A stretch of 64,000 nt of DNA from Lentiprolixibacter aurantiacus (GCF_026241225.1 NZ_JAPFQP010000001.1:1054001-1118000); one strand, 5' to 3'. Shown: positions 52,562-62,543, numbered from the stretch's first letter. Made by a program: numbers and translations. Notes: a model not told the origin generated them from the sequence alone.

Positions 52562-53833
52562 TTATCCTCTTCCAAAACGGTCATATGCTGCCCTGTCCAG
52601 TATTTCCCTGTGATCCGGATGTGCAATGGATACAAGTGCTTTGGCCCGTTCATACAGGTTTTTTCCAAACAGGTTTACCACCCCGTACTCGGTAACAACA
52701 TAATGTACGTGGGCACGGGTTGTGGTTACACCGGCTCCCTGTTTAAGGGTAGGGGTAATTTTCGATAAGCCTTTATTAGTTACTGAAGAAATGGCAAATA
52801 TGGGTTTTCCTCCCTCAGACATCGTAGCCCCGCGAATAAAATCCATTTGTCCTCCCACACCGGAGAAAAGCCTTGTTCCAATAGAGTCTGCACAAACCTG
52901 TCCGGTCAGATCTATTTCGATTGCACTGTTGATAGCGGTTACTTTGGGATTTCGGCTGATGAGGTAAGTGTCATTGGTATAGGCGGCTTCCTTAAAGTGA
53001 ACTACCGGATTATCATTTACAAAATCGTATAGCTTTTTTGTTCCTGCCGCAAATGCCGTTACCACCTTTCCTGTTTTCATCTCCTTCTCCTCTCCCGTTA
53101 TTATCCCTTCTTCGAGGAGGGGAAGCAAACCATCCGAGAACATCTCAGTGTGTACTCCCAGCCTTTTGTGGTTGTGCAGATTGGTCAGGACCGCGTTGGG
53201 TATGTTTCCGATTCCCAGTTGCAGCGTAGCGCCGTCTTCAATGAGATTGGCCACATGCCGCCCTATTTCGTGCTCAACATCTGAGATAGGGGTCATGGGG
53301 GAAACATGAATAGGGGCGTCTACTTCAATGGCCAGGTCTATCTTATCCATATGGATTATTCCATCTCCATGGGTACGAGGAACCTGGGGGTTGATCTGGG
53401 CTACTACCATCTTGGCCGTTTGAATTGCCGGAATAACAATGTCCACAGATACTCCCAGTGAACAATATCCATGCCTGTCCGGAGGGGAAACCTGTACAAG
53501 AGCAATATCGAGTGGAAGGATATTCCTTCGGAACAGCAGGTGAATCTCACTCAGGAATACGGGGATATAATCTCCCTGGTTGGTATTGACAGCCTTGCGA
53601 ACGTTTCCGCCAACAAAGCAACTGTTGATCTTAAAGGCTTTATTGTAAGGGGGAATGGCGTAATTTACCTGGCCTTCGGTATGGATGGAGATGACCTCCA
53701 CATCCTTTAGTTCTTCATATCGTTCACAAATACCATTGATAAGCGTATTTGGGGTCATGGCTGCGCCCTGGAGAAACAGGCGATCTCCGGATTTAACTAC
53801 GGCTGCTGCTTCTGCTAAGGATACTATTTTCAT
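52562..53833 (-). CDS. Acetyl-CoA hydrolase/transferase (4-hydroxybutyrate CoA-transferase-like)
   Basis: The 423-aa protein resembles class I CoA-transferases of the cat/ACH type. The N-terminus MKIVSLAEAAAVVKSGDRLF and the later segment NSAIEIDLTGQVCADSIG (with the probable catalytic Glu) are typical, followed by GVGGQMDFIRGA. It transfers CoA between acetate or other short acids. It lies 40 bp after the SafE-like gene on the same strand, so it may be the distal part of the cco transcription unit, though functionally unrelated. Confidence 0.8.
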   Translation of the reverse strand: MKIVSLAEAAAVVKSGDRLFLQGAAMTPNTLINGICERYEELKDVEVISIHTEGQVNYAIPPYNKAFKINSCFVGGNVRKAVNTNQGDYIPVFLSEIHLLFRRNILPLDIALVQVSPPDRHGYCSLGVSVDIVIPAIQTAKMVVAQINPQVPRTHGDGIIHMDKIDLAIEVDAPIHVSPMTPISDVEHEIGRHVANLIEDGATLQLGIGNIPNAVLTNLHNHKRLGVHTEMFSDGLLPLLEEGIITGEEKEMKTGKVVTAFAAGTKKLYDFVNDNPVVHFKEAAYTNDTYLISRNPKVTAINSAIEIDLTGQVCADSIGTRLFSGVGGQMDFIRGATMSEGGKPIFAISSVTNKGLSKITPTLKQGAGVTTTRAHVHYVVTEYGVVNLFGKNLYERAKALVSIAHPDHREILDRAAYDRFGRG

Positions 53834-53873
53834 ACAATTAGAATTTGAGGTCTGGCCTGATAATAAAAAAGAT

Positions 53874-54581
53874 TTAGGGAGTATGGCATTCCATTTCCGT
53901 TGTCTGCATGTTCATACCGGGTTTCGGGGATATATAGGGGATACCAAGACCCATACCTCTCAAAATGAATAATACTCCAATAATAACAATGAAAACCGGG
54001 ATTGCTTTTTTGATTTGTTGTCTGAGCGACCCTTTCAGCAGGCTTCCGAAATACACGGTTGCCGTCATTAAGGGTACTGTTCCCAGGCCAAAAATAATCA
54101 TATACAGTGCTCCGGAAGCAGGATCTCCTGAGGCAATCGCACCGAGCAAGGCCATGTAGACAAGGCCACAGGGGAGAAACCCATTTAAAAATCCTATGGT
54201 GAGGAAAGTGTCCGGGCTTTTGCTCTTGAGGGATTCGCCAAGCCAGCTTTTGATTTTACCCACAACCTTATATACAGGACGAGCAACGCTAAGCCGACCC
54301 AGGTATTTATAGGGGATTAGCACCAGAATTATCATGATTGCCCCTATAGCAATGGATAATTTCTGCTGTACCCCAAACAAATACAATCCTTTGCCTATTA
54401 ATCCAAATAACAATCCGATAATACCATATGCCATCAACCGGCCAACGTGATATATGGTTACCTGCCCGAGCTTTTTAACAGGTAGTTTATGATCCACCGG
54501 CAACATGAAGGCTATGGGCCCGCACATACCCACGCAGTGCAAGCTTCCCATCAAACCCAAAACCAGTGCGGAAAGTAACAT
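53874..54581 (-). CDS. SafE/TauE-like membrane protein of the cco operon
   Basis: This 235-aa membrane protein has about six helices. The start LGLMGSLHCVGMCGPIAFML has Cys in CVGMC, typical of the DsbD-like/SafE family that often follows ccoGH. A role in copper handling or cytochrome c assembly for the cbb3 oxidase is suggested by position; the substrate is unknown. It starts 8 bp after ccoH. Confidence 0.75.
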   Translation of the reverse strand: MLLSALVLGLMGSLHCVGMCGPIAFMLPVDHKLPVKKLGQVTIYHVGRLMAYGIIGLLFGLIGKGLYLFGVQQKLSIAIGAIMIILVLIPYKYLGRLSVARPVYKVVGKIKSWLGESLKSKSPDTFLTIGFLNGFLPCGLVYMALLGAIASGDPASGALYMIIFGLGTVPLMTATVYFGSLLKGSLRQQIKKAIPVFIVIIGVLFILRGMGLGIPYISPKPGMNMQTTEMECHTP

Positions 54582-54589
54582 AGGAGTGA

Positions 54590-55036
54590 TTAATAGTTGA
54601 TACTTTCTTTAATGAGGTAGTCCTGCTCATTGTGCGACCAATAAATACGAATGTCCCAACGACCATCCACAAGCTGCTTGTCAGGTATGAGCAAATGTGT
54701 ATTGGATAAACTTACGGGTAAGTCAAAATCCAGGTGCTTGTTGGATGGTCTGTATAGGGACACTTTTCCTTGAGTATTTTCAAATTCGAAATCATCCGGA
54801 AAAGTGATCATAAGCCCTTCTCCGGTTTTGGTAAAAGTTGTGGCCCTTGCATAGTCAAGGGCATTTTGTTGTGCGTCTATTTCCTGCTGGTAGGCCAGTT
54901 CCTCCTTGTAATACTCCCGTGTTACCAGGTCGTGGTTGGCCTGGTTCCTTGTACTTGCCAGTACAACGAAATAGAGAATAAAGACGATAAAAGCTATAAA
55001 AGCCAGTACGATACCCGTACCCCATGAAATTTTCAT
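54590..55036 (-). CDS. ccoH: cbb3 oxidase maturation protein FixH/CcoH
   Basis: This 148-aa protein has one N-terminal membrane helix (GIVLAFIAFIVFILYFVVLA) and a periplasmic beta domain containing NQANHDLVTREYYKEELAYQ, the FixH signature. It helps assemble the cbb3 oxidase. It lies 10 bp after ccoG and 8 bp before the SafE-like gene. Confidence 0.88.
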   Translation of the reverse strand: MKISWGTGIVLAFIAFIVFILYFVVLASTRNQANHDLVTREYYKEELAYQQEIDAQQNALDYARATTFTKTGEGLMITFPDDFEFENTQGKVSLYRPSNKHLDFDLPVSLSNTHLLIPDKQLVDGRWDIRIYWSHNEQDYLIKESINY

Positions 55037-55046
55037 ATCCTTTTTT

Positions 55047-56462
55047 TTAATTATAACTCCTCGGTGCCAGGAAGCGTGCTGTGGTTGTTTCTATCAGTTC
55101 GCCTTTACTGTAAACACCAATTTTGAGTTTATCTTTGTCGCCACTTAGGGCAGCTCCGTTTATTTCAATGAACAAGGTTCCTTCTGCCAGTTCCTGCGCA
55201 GGTACTTCAAACGTATCCTGGCTCACCATCTCAATTTTGCCCTTATGCGAAAGCAACTTAAAATTCACATCAGGGATATCCGATGAAGTTTTATTGACCA
55301 GCTTGTAGGTATATACATTACTAATTATATTCCCCTCTTTGCGCTCGTACAGCTGTCCGGGCAGGCGAAGGATATTCGCTTCCAGTTCATTTCGCAGGAA
55401 TAACATCCCGATCAATACCCCGATAAGAATAGTCAGAACTGCAGAATACCCTTTTAATCGGGGTGAAAAAGTGAATTTGGACTTGTTCACAATATTGTCC
55501 TCGCTGGCATAACGGATAAGCCCTCTGGGTTTGTTGATCTTCTCCATTATGGTATCGCACTCGTCAATACAGGCGGTGCAGTTTACACATTCCAATTGGG
55601 TCCCGTTTCTGATGTCGATGCCGGTTGGGCACACATGCACACACTGCAGGCAATCAATACAATCTCCATGGCCCAGTGCTTCCCGGTCCTCATTCTTGCG
55701 GAACTTCTTCCGTCCGTTGACACCTTCACCTCGCTTGTGATCATAGGCGACTACAATAGATTTGTTATCCAGCAGTACGCCCTGCATCCTCCCATAAGGA
55801 CAGGCAATGATGCAGACCTGTTCCCGGAACCATGTAAACACAAAGTGGAAAACAAAGGTAAAGATGAGTAGTGGGATCAAAGTGCTCGTATGTGCAGCAG
55901 GTCCTTCGGTTACATACTGCAATAACTGGTCGCTACCAATCAGGTATGCCAGGAATATATTTGCAATAAGGAAAGATATCAGGAAAAACACCGTCCATTT
56001 AAAAAGTCTTTTCCGGATCTTTTCCCCGTTCCAGGGCTGGCGGGAAAGTCGCATTTGTGCACCCCGATCTCCATCGATCCAGTATTCTATCCTCCTGAAT
56101 ACCATCTCCATGAAAATGGTCTGCGGACATATCCATCCGCAAAAGATGCGTCCGTAGGCCACGGTAAAGAGCGCTATAAATATCACGCCAATGATCATGG
56201 ATATAACGAACAGGTGGAAATCCTGCGGCCAGAAAGGGAAACCAAAGATGTTGAATCGGCGTTCCAGTACATTGAACATCAGGAACTGGTTGCCACCAAC
56301 CTTGACAAAAGGGGAAGCGAACAGGAACAATAGCAGGCCATAACTAACCCATTTACGGTACTCGTAAAAACGCCCGCTGGGTTTCTTGGGGAATACCCAG
56401 GCCCGCTTGCCTTCTTCACTGATAGTGCCTATCGAATCCCTGAAATTGTCATCCATGCCCAT
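55047..56462 (-). CDS. ccoG: cbb3 oxidase accessory protein FixG/CcoG
   Basis: This 471-aa membrane protein has FCGWICPQTIFMEMVFRRIE and IIACPYGRMQGVLLD, then two 4Fe-4S motifs in CIDCLQCVHVCPTG and CVNCTACIDEC. An Ig-like C-terminal domain follows. It is a copper reductase for oxidase assembly in studied bacteria. It lies 28 bp after ccoP. Confidence 0.92.
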   Translation of the reverse strand: MGMDDNFRDSIGTISEEGKRAWVFPKKPSGRFYEYRKWVSYGLLLFLFASPFVKVGGNQFLMFNVLERRFNIFGFPFWPQDFHLFVISMIIGVIFIALFTVAYGRIFCGWICPQTIFMEMVFRRIEYWIDGDRGAQMRLSRQPWNGEKIRKRLFKWTVFFLISFLIANIFLAYLIGSDQLLQYVTEGPAAHTSTLIPLLIFTFVFHFVFTWFREQVCIIACPYGRMQGVLLDNKSIVVAYDHKRGEGVNGRKKFRKNEDREALGHGDCIDCLQCVHVCPTGIDIRNGTQLECVNCTACIDECDTIMEKINKPRGLIRYASEDNIVNKSKFTFSPRLKGYSAVLTILIGVLIGMLFLRNELEANILRLPGQLYERKEGNIISNVYTYKLVNKTSSDIPDVNFKLLSHKGKIEMVSQDTFEVPAQELAEGTLFIEINGAALSGDKDKLKIGVYSKGELIETTTARFLAPRSYN

Positions 56463-56490
56463 TCATTTGAACGGTGATTAAGCCACTTCC

Positions 56491-57444
56491 TTAGTTCATA
56501 GCCACTGAAGTAGAATCCGTTTCCTGTTCCGGAGCGGTTTCTTCAGGGGCATTATCTTCTGTGCCAGCGTTCTCGTCTACCCAGATTTCGCCTTCAGAGG
56601 CTTTTGGGTTGGCCGGAGTAGTCCCCTGGAAGGTAAGCACATAGCTTCCCACCTGTGCAATTTCAGATGGTTTCAAGCTTTGTTTCCACGGTACCATTCC
56701 TTTTCCGGCACGCCCGCCTTCCGATATAGTGTTGAATACGTTTTTGATTCCTCCTCCGAGGATCCAGTATTCATCGGTAAGGTTAGGCCCTATACCACCC
56801 CCACCATCGACCATATGGCATACTGCGCAGTTGGTTTCGAAAATAACTTTCCCGGCGTTGAGGTCCGAGGCATCAGTGAGGAGTTCAACTGTTGACGCAT
56901 CCACAAGGTCTTTTGCGGTTTTCTTGTATTCTTCAATAGCCAGCTGAGCTGCTGCCACCTCCATTTCGTATTCCAGTTCCTGGTCATAATCCCCAATAAT
57001 ATGGAAACGCACGAGGTATACTGCACCAAAGATGACGGTGGCATAGAACAGGTACAGCCACCAGGGCGGGAGTTTGTTATCCAGCTCTTTGATCCCATCG
57101 TAATTATGGTCCAGGATAATTTCTCCTTCGGCTTCAATAGGTTTGGAACCAAGGAGTTTGAGATACATTTTCTTGCCCCATTTCCATTCCCAGCCTTTCG
57201 ATTTGGCTTCCAGGTAACGTTCCTGGGCTTCCTCTGAAAGGGTCTGGAACATGATGTTCTCAATAGACTTCAGGATAAGTTCTATCGCTACAAGGATGAG
57301 CAATACCATCAAAAGGAAGAACTGGGTAATGGGGTATTCCAGGAAGGCCGGTTTTTCACCGGAGTCGATGAAATATTCCATCAATCCGAATATGAGGAAA
57401 AAAACTACGGGGATTCTAATCCACCATGGTGACATGTTTTTCAT
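56491..57444 (-). CDS. ccoP: cbb3 cytochrome c oxidase subunit III with a single haem c
   Basis: This 317-aa protein has two N-terminal membrane parts, then one c-type haem site, NCAVCH (near residue 210), with a distal Met in KGMVPW. Classical CcoP has two CxxCH motifs, but here I find only one. A Pro/Glu-rich tail (about 285-317) ends the protein. It lies in ccoNO-ccoQ-ccoP order. The start at 57444 is 6 bp after the ccoQ stop. Confidence 0.88.
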   Translation of the reverse strand: MKNMSPWWIRIPVVFFLIFGLMEYFIDSGEKPAFLEYPITQFFLLMVLLILVAIELILKSIENIMFQTLSEEAQERYLEAKSKGWEWKWGKKMYLKLLGSKPIEAEGEIILDHNYDGIKELDNKLPPWWLYLFYATVIFGAVYLVRFHIIGDYDQELEYEMEVAAAQLAIEEYKKTAKDLVDASTVELLTDASDLNAGKVIFETNCAVCHMVDGGGGIGPNLTDEYWILGGGIKNVFNTISEGGRAGKGMVPWKQSLKPSEIAQVGSYVLTFQGTTPANPKASEGEIWVDENAGTEDNAPEETAPEQETDSTSVAMN

Positions 57445-57449
57445 GGGTA

Positions 57450-57632
57450 TTACGGTTTAGGTTGATTATCGTCTAAGGGCAATTCACTAAGCTCTTTGAT
57501 ACGTTCTTTGGATGTGGTCATTACCCACCAGAAAAGAATGGCAAAGAAGACAAAAAAGATAGTCAGGGATATTATCGGATAGGTCGCTATCCCGTCTATA
57601 CTTTCCATATGGTTTTTAATAAACTTGAGCAT
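57450..57632 (-). CDS. ccoQ: Small membrane subunit CcoQ
   Basis: This 60-aa protein has one membrane helix (IISLTIFFVFFAILFWWVMT) and a charged tail (SKERIKELSELPLDDNQPKP). Its position between ccoNO and ccoP and its size identify it as CcoQ, which stabilises the oxidase. It starts 3 bp before the ccoNO stop codon region ends. Confidence 0.8.
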   Translation of the reverse strand: MLKFIKNHMESIDGIATYPIISLTIFFVFFAILFWWVMTTSKERIKELSELPLDDNQPKP

Positions 57633-57635
57633 AAC

Positions 57636-59837
57636 CTATTTGTTTTCGGATAATAATTGATCTGTTTCTTTTACTTTGATATCGGTTCCCAGCCTTTGCA
57701 GATAGGCAATCAGGGCCACAATCTCCCTGTTACGCATTTCCACAAATTCCTCCCCGTTCTCCTGAGCATACTTTTTCTCTTCTTCGTACGTGCGGGCAAA
57801 TTCGGGATCCGTATACAGGTTCTGTTCTATTTGCAAGGCCTGGGCATCCATGGAAGCTTTTGCGTTGGCGATTTCCTCTTCGGTGTAGGGAACACCCAGT
57901 TTCACCATGGTTTCCATTTTAGCCTGCGTCATACTGCGGTCGTGCTCATTGCGCACCAGCCATTGATAGGCAGGCATTATGGATCCCGAGGAAGTACTCT
58001 GAGGATCATACATGTGATTCAGGTGCCAGCTGTCTGAGTATTTGCCCCCAACACGCAGCAGGTCAGGACCCGTGCGCTTGCTACCCCAGAGGAAGGGGTG
58101 GTCATAGACAAATTCCCCGGCCTTAGCGTATTCTCCATATCGTTCCACTTCACTTCGGAAAGGCCTGATCATCTGAGAGTGACATCCCACGCAGCCTTCG
58201 CGAATGTAAAGATCCCTTCCCTCAAGTTCCAGCGGAGTATAGGGCTTTACGCTGGTTATAGTTGGGATATTGGATTCTACCAGCAGGGTAGGAATAATCT
58301 GCACAACACCCCCGATAAGGATCGCTATCGTAGCAAAGATAGTCAGCTGTATAGGCTTTCGCTCCAGCAAGGTATGGTAGGTTTCCCCGGCAATCCTTCT
58401 CTTGCTCACTCTTGCAAGGGCTGGTGCTTCTGCCAGTTCGTCTTCTACTTTACTACCAGATCTAACGGTAACCACAACATTGTAGAGCATTACAATAAAC
58501 CCAACAATATACAGGGTTCCCCCAATGGCACGCATCCAGTACATGGGGATGATCTCATTTACTGTTTCCAGGAAGTTCCCATAAACCAGGGAGCCATCCG
58601 GATTGAAGTCTTTCCACATAAGCGCCTGAGTAAACCCGGCTACATACATGGGCAGGGCGTAGAGGACTATACCCAGAGTGCCGATCCAGAAGTGGAAATT
58701 GGCCATTGGCACGGAGTGCAGACGGGTCTTGAACATTTTCGGCACAAGCCAGTACACCATACCAAAGGTCAGGAAACCATTCCAGGCAAGTGCACCCACG
58801 TGTACGTGAGCAATGATCCAGTCACTGAAATGCGCAATAGCATTTACATTCTTTAAGGATAACATAGGGCCTTCAAAGGTGGACATTCCATAGCCGGTAA
58901 TCGCCACAACCATAAACTTGAGAGTGGGGTCAGTACGCACCTTATCCCAGGCACCCCTCAAAGTGAGCAGTCCGTTGATCATACCACCCCAGGAAGGAGC
59001 AATGAGCATTACGGAAAAGGCAACACCGAGGTTTTGCGCCCAGTCTGGCAGTGCCGAATACAGCAAGTGGTGAGGGCCGGCCCAGATATAAATAAAGATC
59101 AGGGACCAGAAGTGCACTATGGAAAGCCTATAAGAGTATACCGGCCGGTTAGCCGCCTTGGGTACGAAGTAGTACATCAGTCCCAGGAAAGGCGTGGTAA
59201 GGAAAAATGCCACTGCATTGTGCCCGTACCACCATTGCACCAGGGCATCCTGAACACCTGCATAGGCAGAATAGCTCTTTAATGCACTAACAGGCAACTC
59301 GAGGCTATTGAATATATGGAGTACAGCAACCGTAACGAATGTAGCAATGTAGAACCAGATAGCTACATAAAGGTGACGCTGTCGTCTTTTAAGCATGGTA
59401 CCGATCAGGTTCACTCCAAACGCCACCCAGACCACAGCAATAGCCAGGTCAATGGGCCATTCCAGTTCTGCGTATTCCTTTGAGGTGGTGTATCCCAGGG
59501 GCAGGGTTATAGCCGCGGCCACAATAATGGCCTGCCACCCCCAGAAATTGACATTACTCAGGACATCGCTGAACATCCGGGCCTTCAGCAGGCGTTGTGT
59601 GGAGTAATACACCCCGGCAAAAATGGCGTTCCCTACAAATGCAAAGATCACCGCGTTGGTGTGCAGGGGTCTAAGCCTGCCAAAACTCAGCCAGGAAATA
59701 CCATCTGTAATGTTCGGGAATAAAAACATAAATGCCAGCAGTAGCCCTACCAGCATTCCGATGATCCCCCAAAACAAGGTGGCATAGAGGAATTTTTTTA
59801 CGATTTTATTATCGTAATAAAACTGTTGTACTTCCAT
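57636..59837 (-). CDS. ccoNO: cbb3 cytochrome c oxidase subunits I and II, fused (CcoN-CcoO)
   Basis: This 733-aa protein has an N-terminal part of about 480 residues that is CcoN, with about 12 helices, haem-copper His in RPLHTNAVIFAFVGN, WWYGHNAVAFFLT and GPHHLLYSALPDW, and HFSDWIIAHVHVGALAW. The C-terminal part is CcoO with a haem c site CVGCHSQMIRPFRSE. The fusion replaces two genes and is common in Bacteroidota. High-affinity oxygen reduction coupled to proton pumping. It starts 18 bp after ccoS. Confidence 0.94.
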   Translation of the reverse strand: MEVQQFYYDNKIVKKFLYATLFWGIIGMLVGLLLAFMFLFPNITDGISWLSFGRLRPLHTNAVIFAFVGNAIFAGVYYSTQRLLKARMFSDVLSNVNFWGWQAIIVAAAITLPLGYTTSKEYAELEWPIDLAIAVVWVAFGVNLIGTMLKRRQRHLYVAIWFYIATFVTVAVLHIFNSLELPVSALKSYSAYAGVQDALVQWWYGHNAVAFFLTTPFLGLMYYFVPKAANRPVYSYRLSIVHFWSLIFIYIWAGPHHLLYSALPDWAQNLGVAFSVMLIAPSWGGMINGLLTLRGAWDKVRTDPTLKFMVVAITGYGMSTFEGPMLSLKNVNAIAHFSDWIIAHVHVGALAWNGFLTFGMVYWLVPKMFKTRLHSVPMANFHFWIGTLGIVLYALPMYVAGFTQALMWKDFNPDGSLVYGNFLETVNEIIPMYWMRAIGGTLYIVGFIVMLYNVVVTVRSGSKVEDELAEAPALARVSKRRIAGETYHTLLERKPIQLTIFATIAILIGGVVQIIPTLLVESNIPTITSVKPYTPLELEGRDLYIREGCVGCHSQMIRPFRSEVERYGEYAKAGEFVYDHPFLWGSKRTGPDLLRVGGKYSDSWHLNHMYDPQSTSSGSIMPAYQWLVRNEHDRSMTQAKMETMVKLGVPYTEEEIANAKASMDAQALQIEQNLYTDPEFARTYEEEKKYAQENGEEFVEMRNREIVALIAYLQRLGTDIKVKETDQLLSENK

Positions 59838-59855
59838 AATTACAATTTTTGACGA

Positions 59856-60053
59856 TTATTTAGTTGGGTTGATTTTTGTTCTTTTCTCCTTTGAGGTATC
59901 GCCTTTTTTTACAAGTTCGTCTTCAAAGAGCATGCGCACGGAAGGAGTGTACGAATCATCGTACTGCCCGCTCCTAACGGAGACAATAAATGCGATAAAA
60001 AAGAATAATGCTACAGTAACACTTATGGTTAACAATACATAAATGACACTCAT
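59856..60053 (-). CDS. ccoS: cbb3 oxidase assembly protein CcoS
   Basis: This 65-aa protein has one N-terminal membrane helix and a short charged tail with QYDDSYTPSVRMLFEDE, typical of CcoS (R-x-G-Q-Y/F-D-D). It is the first gene of ccoS-NO-Q-P-G-H and stands directly behind the FNR-type promoter at 60073-60115. It is needed for cofactor insertion in studied systems. Confidence 0.85.
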   Translation of the reverse strand: MSVIYVLLTISVTVALFFFIAFIVSVRSGQYDDSYTPSVRMLFEDELVKKGDTSKEKRTKINPTK

Positions 60054-60072
60054 ACCTACCTGAATTCTGGCG

Positions 60073-60115
60073 TAAAACTAAGTTGCTTCAATAGGGCAAA
60101 AAATGACATATGTCA
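60073..60115 (-). promoter_or_regulatory. FNR-type promoter of the ccoSNOQPGH operon
   Basis: The perfect palindrome TGACATATGTCA is at 60104-60115. On the minus strand TAGTTTTA (60080-60073) begins 23 bases later, 20 bp before the ccoS start. Dyad centre to the expected start is about 42 bp, a class II activator place. Confidence 0.75.
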
Positions 60116-60126
60116 GCTTTTTCCAT

Positions 60127-62517
60127 TTATTTTAATCTTCTTCCCACATAGTTTGTGGCAATGGTGGTGAATCCCACAACACTGATGGAACTCAGGGGCA
60201 TCAATATGGCCGCGATTACGGGTTCCAATTGTCCGCTTACGGCAAAATACAGCCCTGCCACGTTATAGATAAATGAGAATACAAAACTCCATTTGATAAT
60301 ACCCATGGCTTTCTGTGAGGCTGTTATGTAGGAATCCAGTTCTCCAAATTTGCCTGCATCCAGGATCCCATCACATGCTGGTGAAAACACGTTTACATTC
60401 TCTGATATGGCTATCCCTACTTCACTTTGGGCCAGTGCACCTGCATCATTGAGTCCGTCCCCCACCATCATTACCTTTTTTCCCTGCTCCTGAAGGCTTT
60501 TCACAAACTCGAGTTTTTCTTCTGGCTTTTGGTTGAAGAACAAAGGTGTAAGTTTGGGGAGGAGGTTCTGCAGCCTGGTTTTTTCCCCTTCGTTATCCCC
60601 GGAGAGTACCGCCACATCCATCTGCTCGGATAGCTTGTGGAACAACTCTGACATGCCTTCCCGATATTCATTTCGAAACACAAAGCAACCCTTGTAGGTT
60701 TCATTAGCACTGATGTGTACCACCGTTTTTCCGGTCTCCTCATCCTCATTTTTCCCTACAAATGCAGCCGAACCAATTTTAATCTGCTGGTCGTCGGCTC
60801 TGGCCGACAAGCCTTTCCCCTGTATTTCCTCGTACTCGTCCAGGGTAATGATATCGTGGTCTGCCAGAAGGTTGTACAGGCTTCGGCTCAAGGGGTGATT
60901 GGAGGCCCTGAGCGTGTTTACCAGCAGTGATTTCTCGTCTTCATTTAACACAATTCCCTCATAGGTAACCTGCTCCTTGTTGGATTTTGTAAGGGTTCCC
61001 GTTTTATCAAAGATGGCGGTATCTACTTTGGCCAACTGTTCAATTGCATCTGTATCCTTGAGATAGAACTTTCGGTTCCCGAAAATGCGCAACAGGTTGC
61101 CCAGGGTAAAGGGAGCGGCGAGTGCCAGGGCACATGGGCAGGCAATGATCAATACGGCGGTGAACACATTTAAGGCCATAGAGGGCTCTGTAAGCAGCCA
61201 GAAGATGGTTGCTGTCGTGGCTATGCTTAGAACAGCTAGGGTAAACCGTTTGCCAATGCGATCGGTAAGCGTCCGGAACTCTGAGGAATGCTGGTTGTGA
61301 AATGCTGCATTGCTCCACAACTGGGTGAGGTAGCTCTGGGAAACCGGTTTGAGGACATCCATTTCCACGGCTCCGGAGATCTGTTTCCCTCCGGCATATA
61401 TTTTATCTCCTGACTTTTTGGGAACAGGGGCTGACTCTCCGGTGACAAAACTGTAATCGATATGCGTTTTGGGGCTGATCAGGATGCCGTCTACCGGGAT
61501 AAGTTCCTGGTTTCGAATTAGCAGTCTATCCCCTTTCTCAATCTGGTAAACCTGTACACTTTCCTCTCCTCCTTCGGGTAGTAAGCGGGTTACTGCAATA
61601 GGGAAATACGACTTATAATCGCGTTCAAACGATAGAAATGCATAGGTTTTTTGCTGGAAAAATTTACCCAGGAGCAGGAAGAATATCAGGCCTGTCAGGC
61701 TGTCGAAGAATCCGGGGCCATAATCAAACAGAATATCTACGGTGCTTCTTGTAAACAGGGCAATAATCCCCAGGGCAATGGGCACGTCGATATTGAGCAT
61801 GCGGGCCCTGAGTCCTTTGTAGGCAGATTTAAGGTAGTCCTGCCCCGCGTAAAATACTACGGGCAGGGCAAAAGCAAACATAAGCCAGCGGAAAAAGGTT
61901 TTATACTCCGTAAGCCAGAAATCTGCCGCCTGTGCTTCTTTTATATCGAAATACTCGGGAAAGGACAGGAACATAACATTCCCAAAAGCAAAACCAGCCA
62001 CCCCAAGTTTATAGATAAGGCTCCTGTCTTTGGATTTAGTTGTTTTGCCCAGGTCTTCCAGAGAAAGGTAAGGCTCGTATCCGATCCTGGATAGCAGGAT
62101 TACGAGTTCCTTGAGGCTCAGGGAATCCCTGTTATAGGTAATCCGGATTGTTTTTTTAGGGAAGTTTACCTGGGAATTCAGCACCTGCGGATTCAGCTTG
62201 TTCAGGTTTTCAAGGACCCAGATGCAGGAGCTACAGTGAATATTCGGGATATACAGGTTGATTATGGCCATGCGGCCGTCCTGAAATTCGATCAGTTTTT
62301 CAGCAATAGCAGGAGTATCGAGAAAATCGTACTTGCCCTCGATTTCCGCTGGAGAAGTCCCTGCAGCTTGCTGTAAATCATAATAATAGGAGAGATCGTG
62401 ATCAGAGAAAATCTCGTAAACCGTTTTACACCCATTGCAACAAAAGGTTTTATTGTCAAAGACTACTTTCGTGTTACCGCAGGGGTCCCCGCAATGGTAA
62501 CAGGATACCTTATCCAT
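60127..62517 (-). CDS. ccoI: Copper-transporting P1B-type ATPase of the cbb3 locus
   Basis: The protein has 796 aa. An N-terminal Cys-rich segment (CYHCGDPC, CCNGCKTVYE) is followed by an HMA domain with CSSC (95-98), a membrane CPC in IACPCALALAAPF, the phosphorylation site DKTGTLT and the hinge GDGLNDAGALAQSEVGIA. This is the CcoI/FixI type that exports copper for oxidase assembly. It lies 73 bp upstream of ccoS, same strand, with its own FNR-type site. Confidence 0.94.
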   Translation of the reverse strand: MDKVSCYHCGDPCGNTKVVFDNKTFCCNGCKTVYEIFSDHDLSYYYDLQQAAGTSPAEIEGKYDFLDTPAIAEKLIEFQDGRMAIINLYIPNIHCSSCIWVLENLNKLNPQVLNSQVNFPKKTIRITYNRDSLSLKELVILLSRIGYEPYLSLEDLGKTTKSKDRSLIYKLGVAGFAFGNVMFLSFPEYFDIKEAQAADFWLTEYKTFFRWLMFAFALPVVFYAGQDYLKSAYKGLRARMLNIDVPIALGIIALFTRSTVDILFDYGPGFFDSLTGLIFFLLLGKFFQQKTYAFLSFERDYKSYFPIAVTRLLPEGGEESVQVYQIEKGDRLLIRNQELIPVDGILISPKTHIDYSFVTGESAPVPKKSGDKIYAGGKQISGAVEMDVLKPVSQSYLTQLWSNAAFHNQHSSEFRTLTDRIGKRFTLAVLSIATTATIFWLLTEPSMALNVFTAVLIIACPCALALAAPFTLGNLLRIFGNRKFYLKDTDAIEQLAKVDTAIFDKTGTLTKSNKEQVTYEGIVLNEDEKSLLVNTLRASNHPLSRSLYNLLADHDIITLDEYEEIQGKGLSARADDQQIKIGSAAFVGKNEDEETGKTVVHISANETYKGCFVFRNEYREGMSELFHKLSEQMDVAVLSGDNEGEKTRLQNLLPKLTPLFFNQKPEEKLEFVKSLQEQGKKVMMVGDGLNDAGALAQSEVGIAISENVNVFSPACDGILDAGKFGELDSYITASQKAMGIIKWSFVFSFIYNVAGLYFAVSGQLEPVIAAILMPLSSISVVGFTTIATNYVGRRLK

Positions 62518-62543
62518 AGAAACATTTGCTAAATACCTGATGC

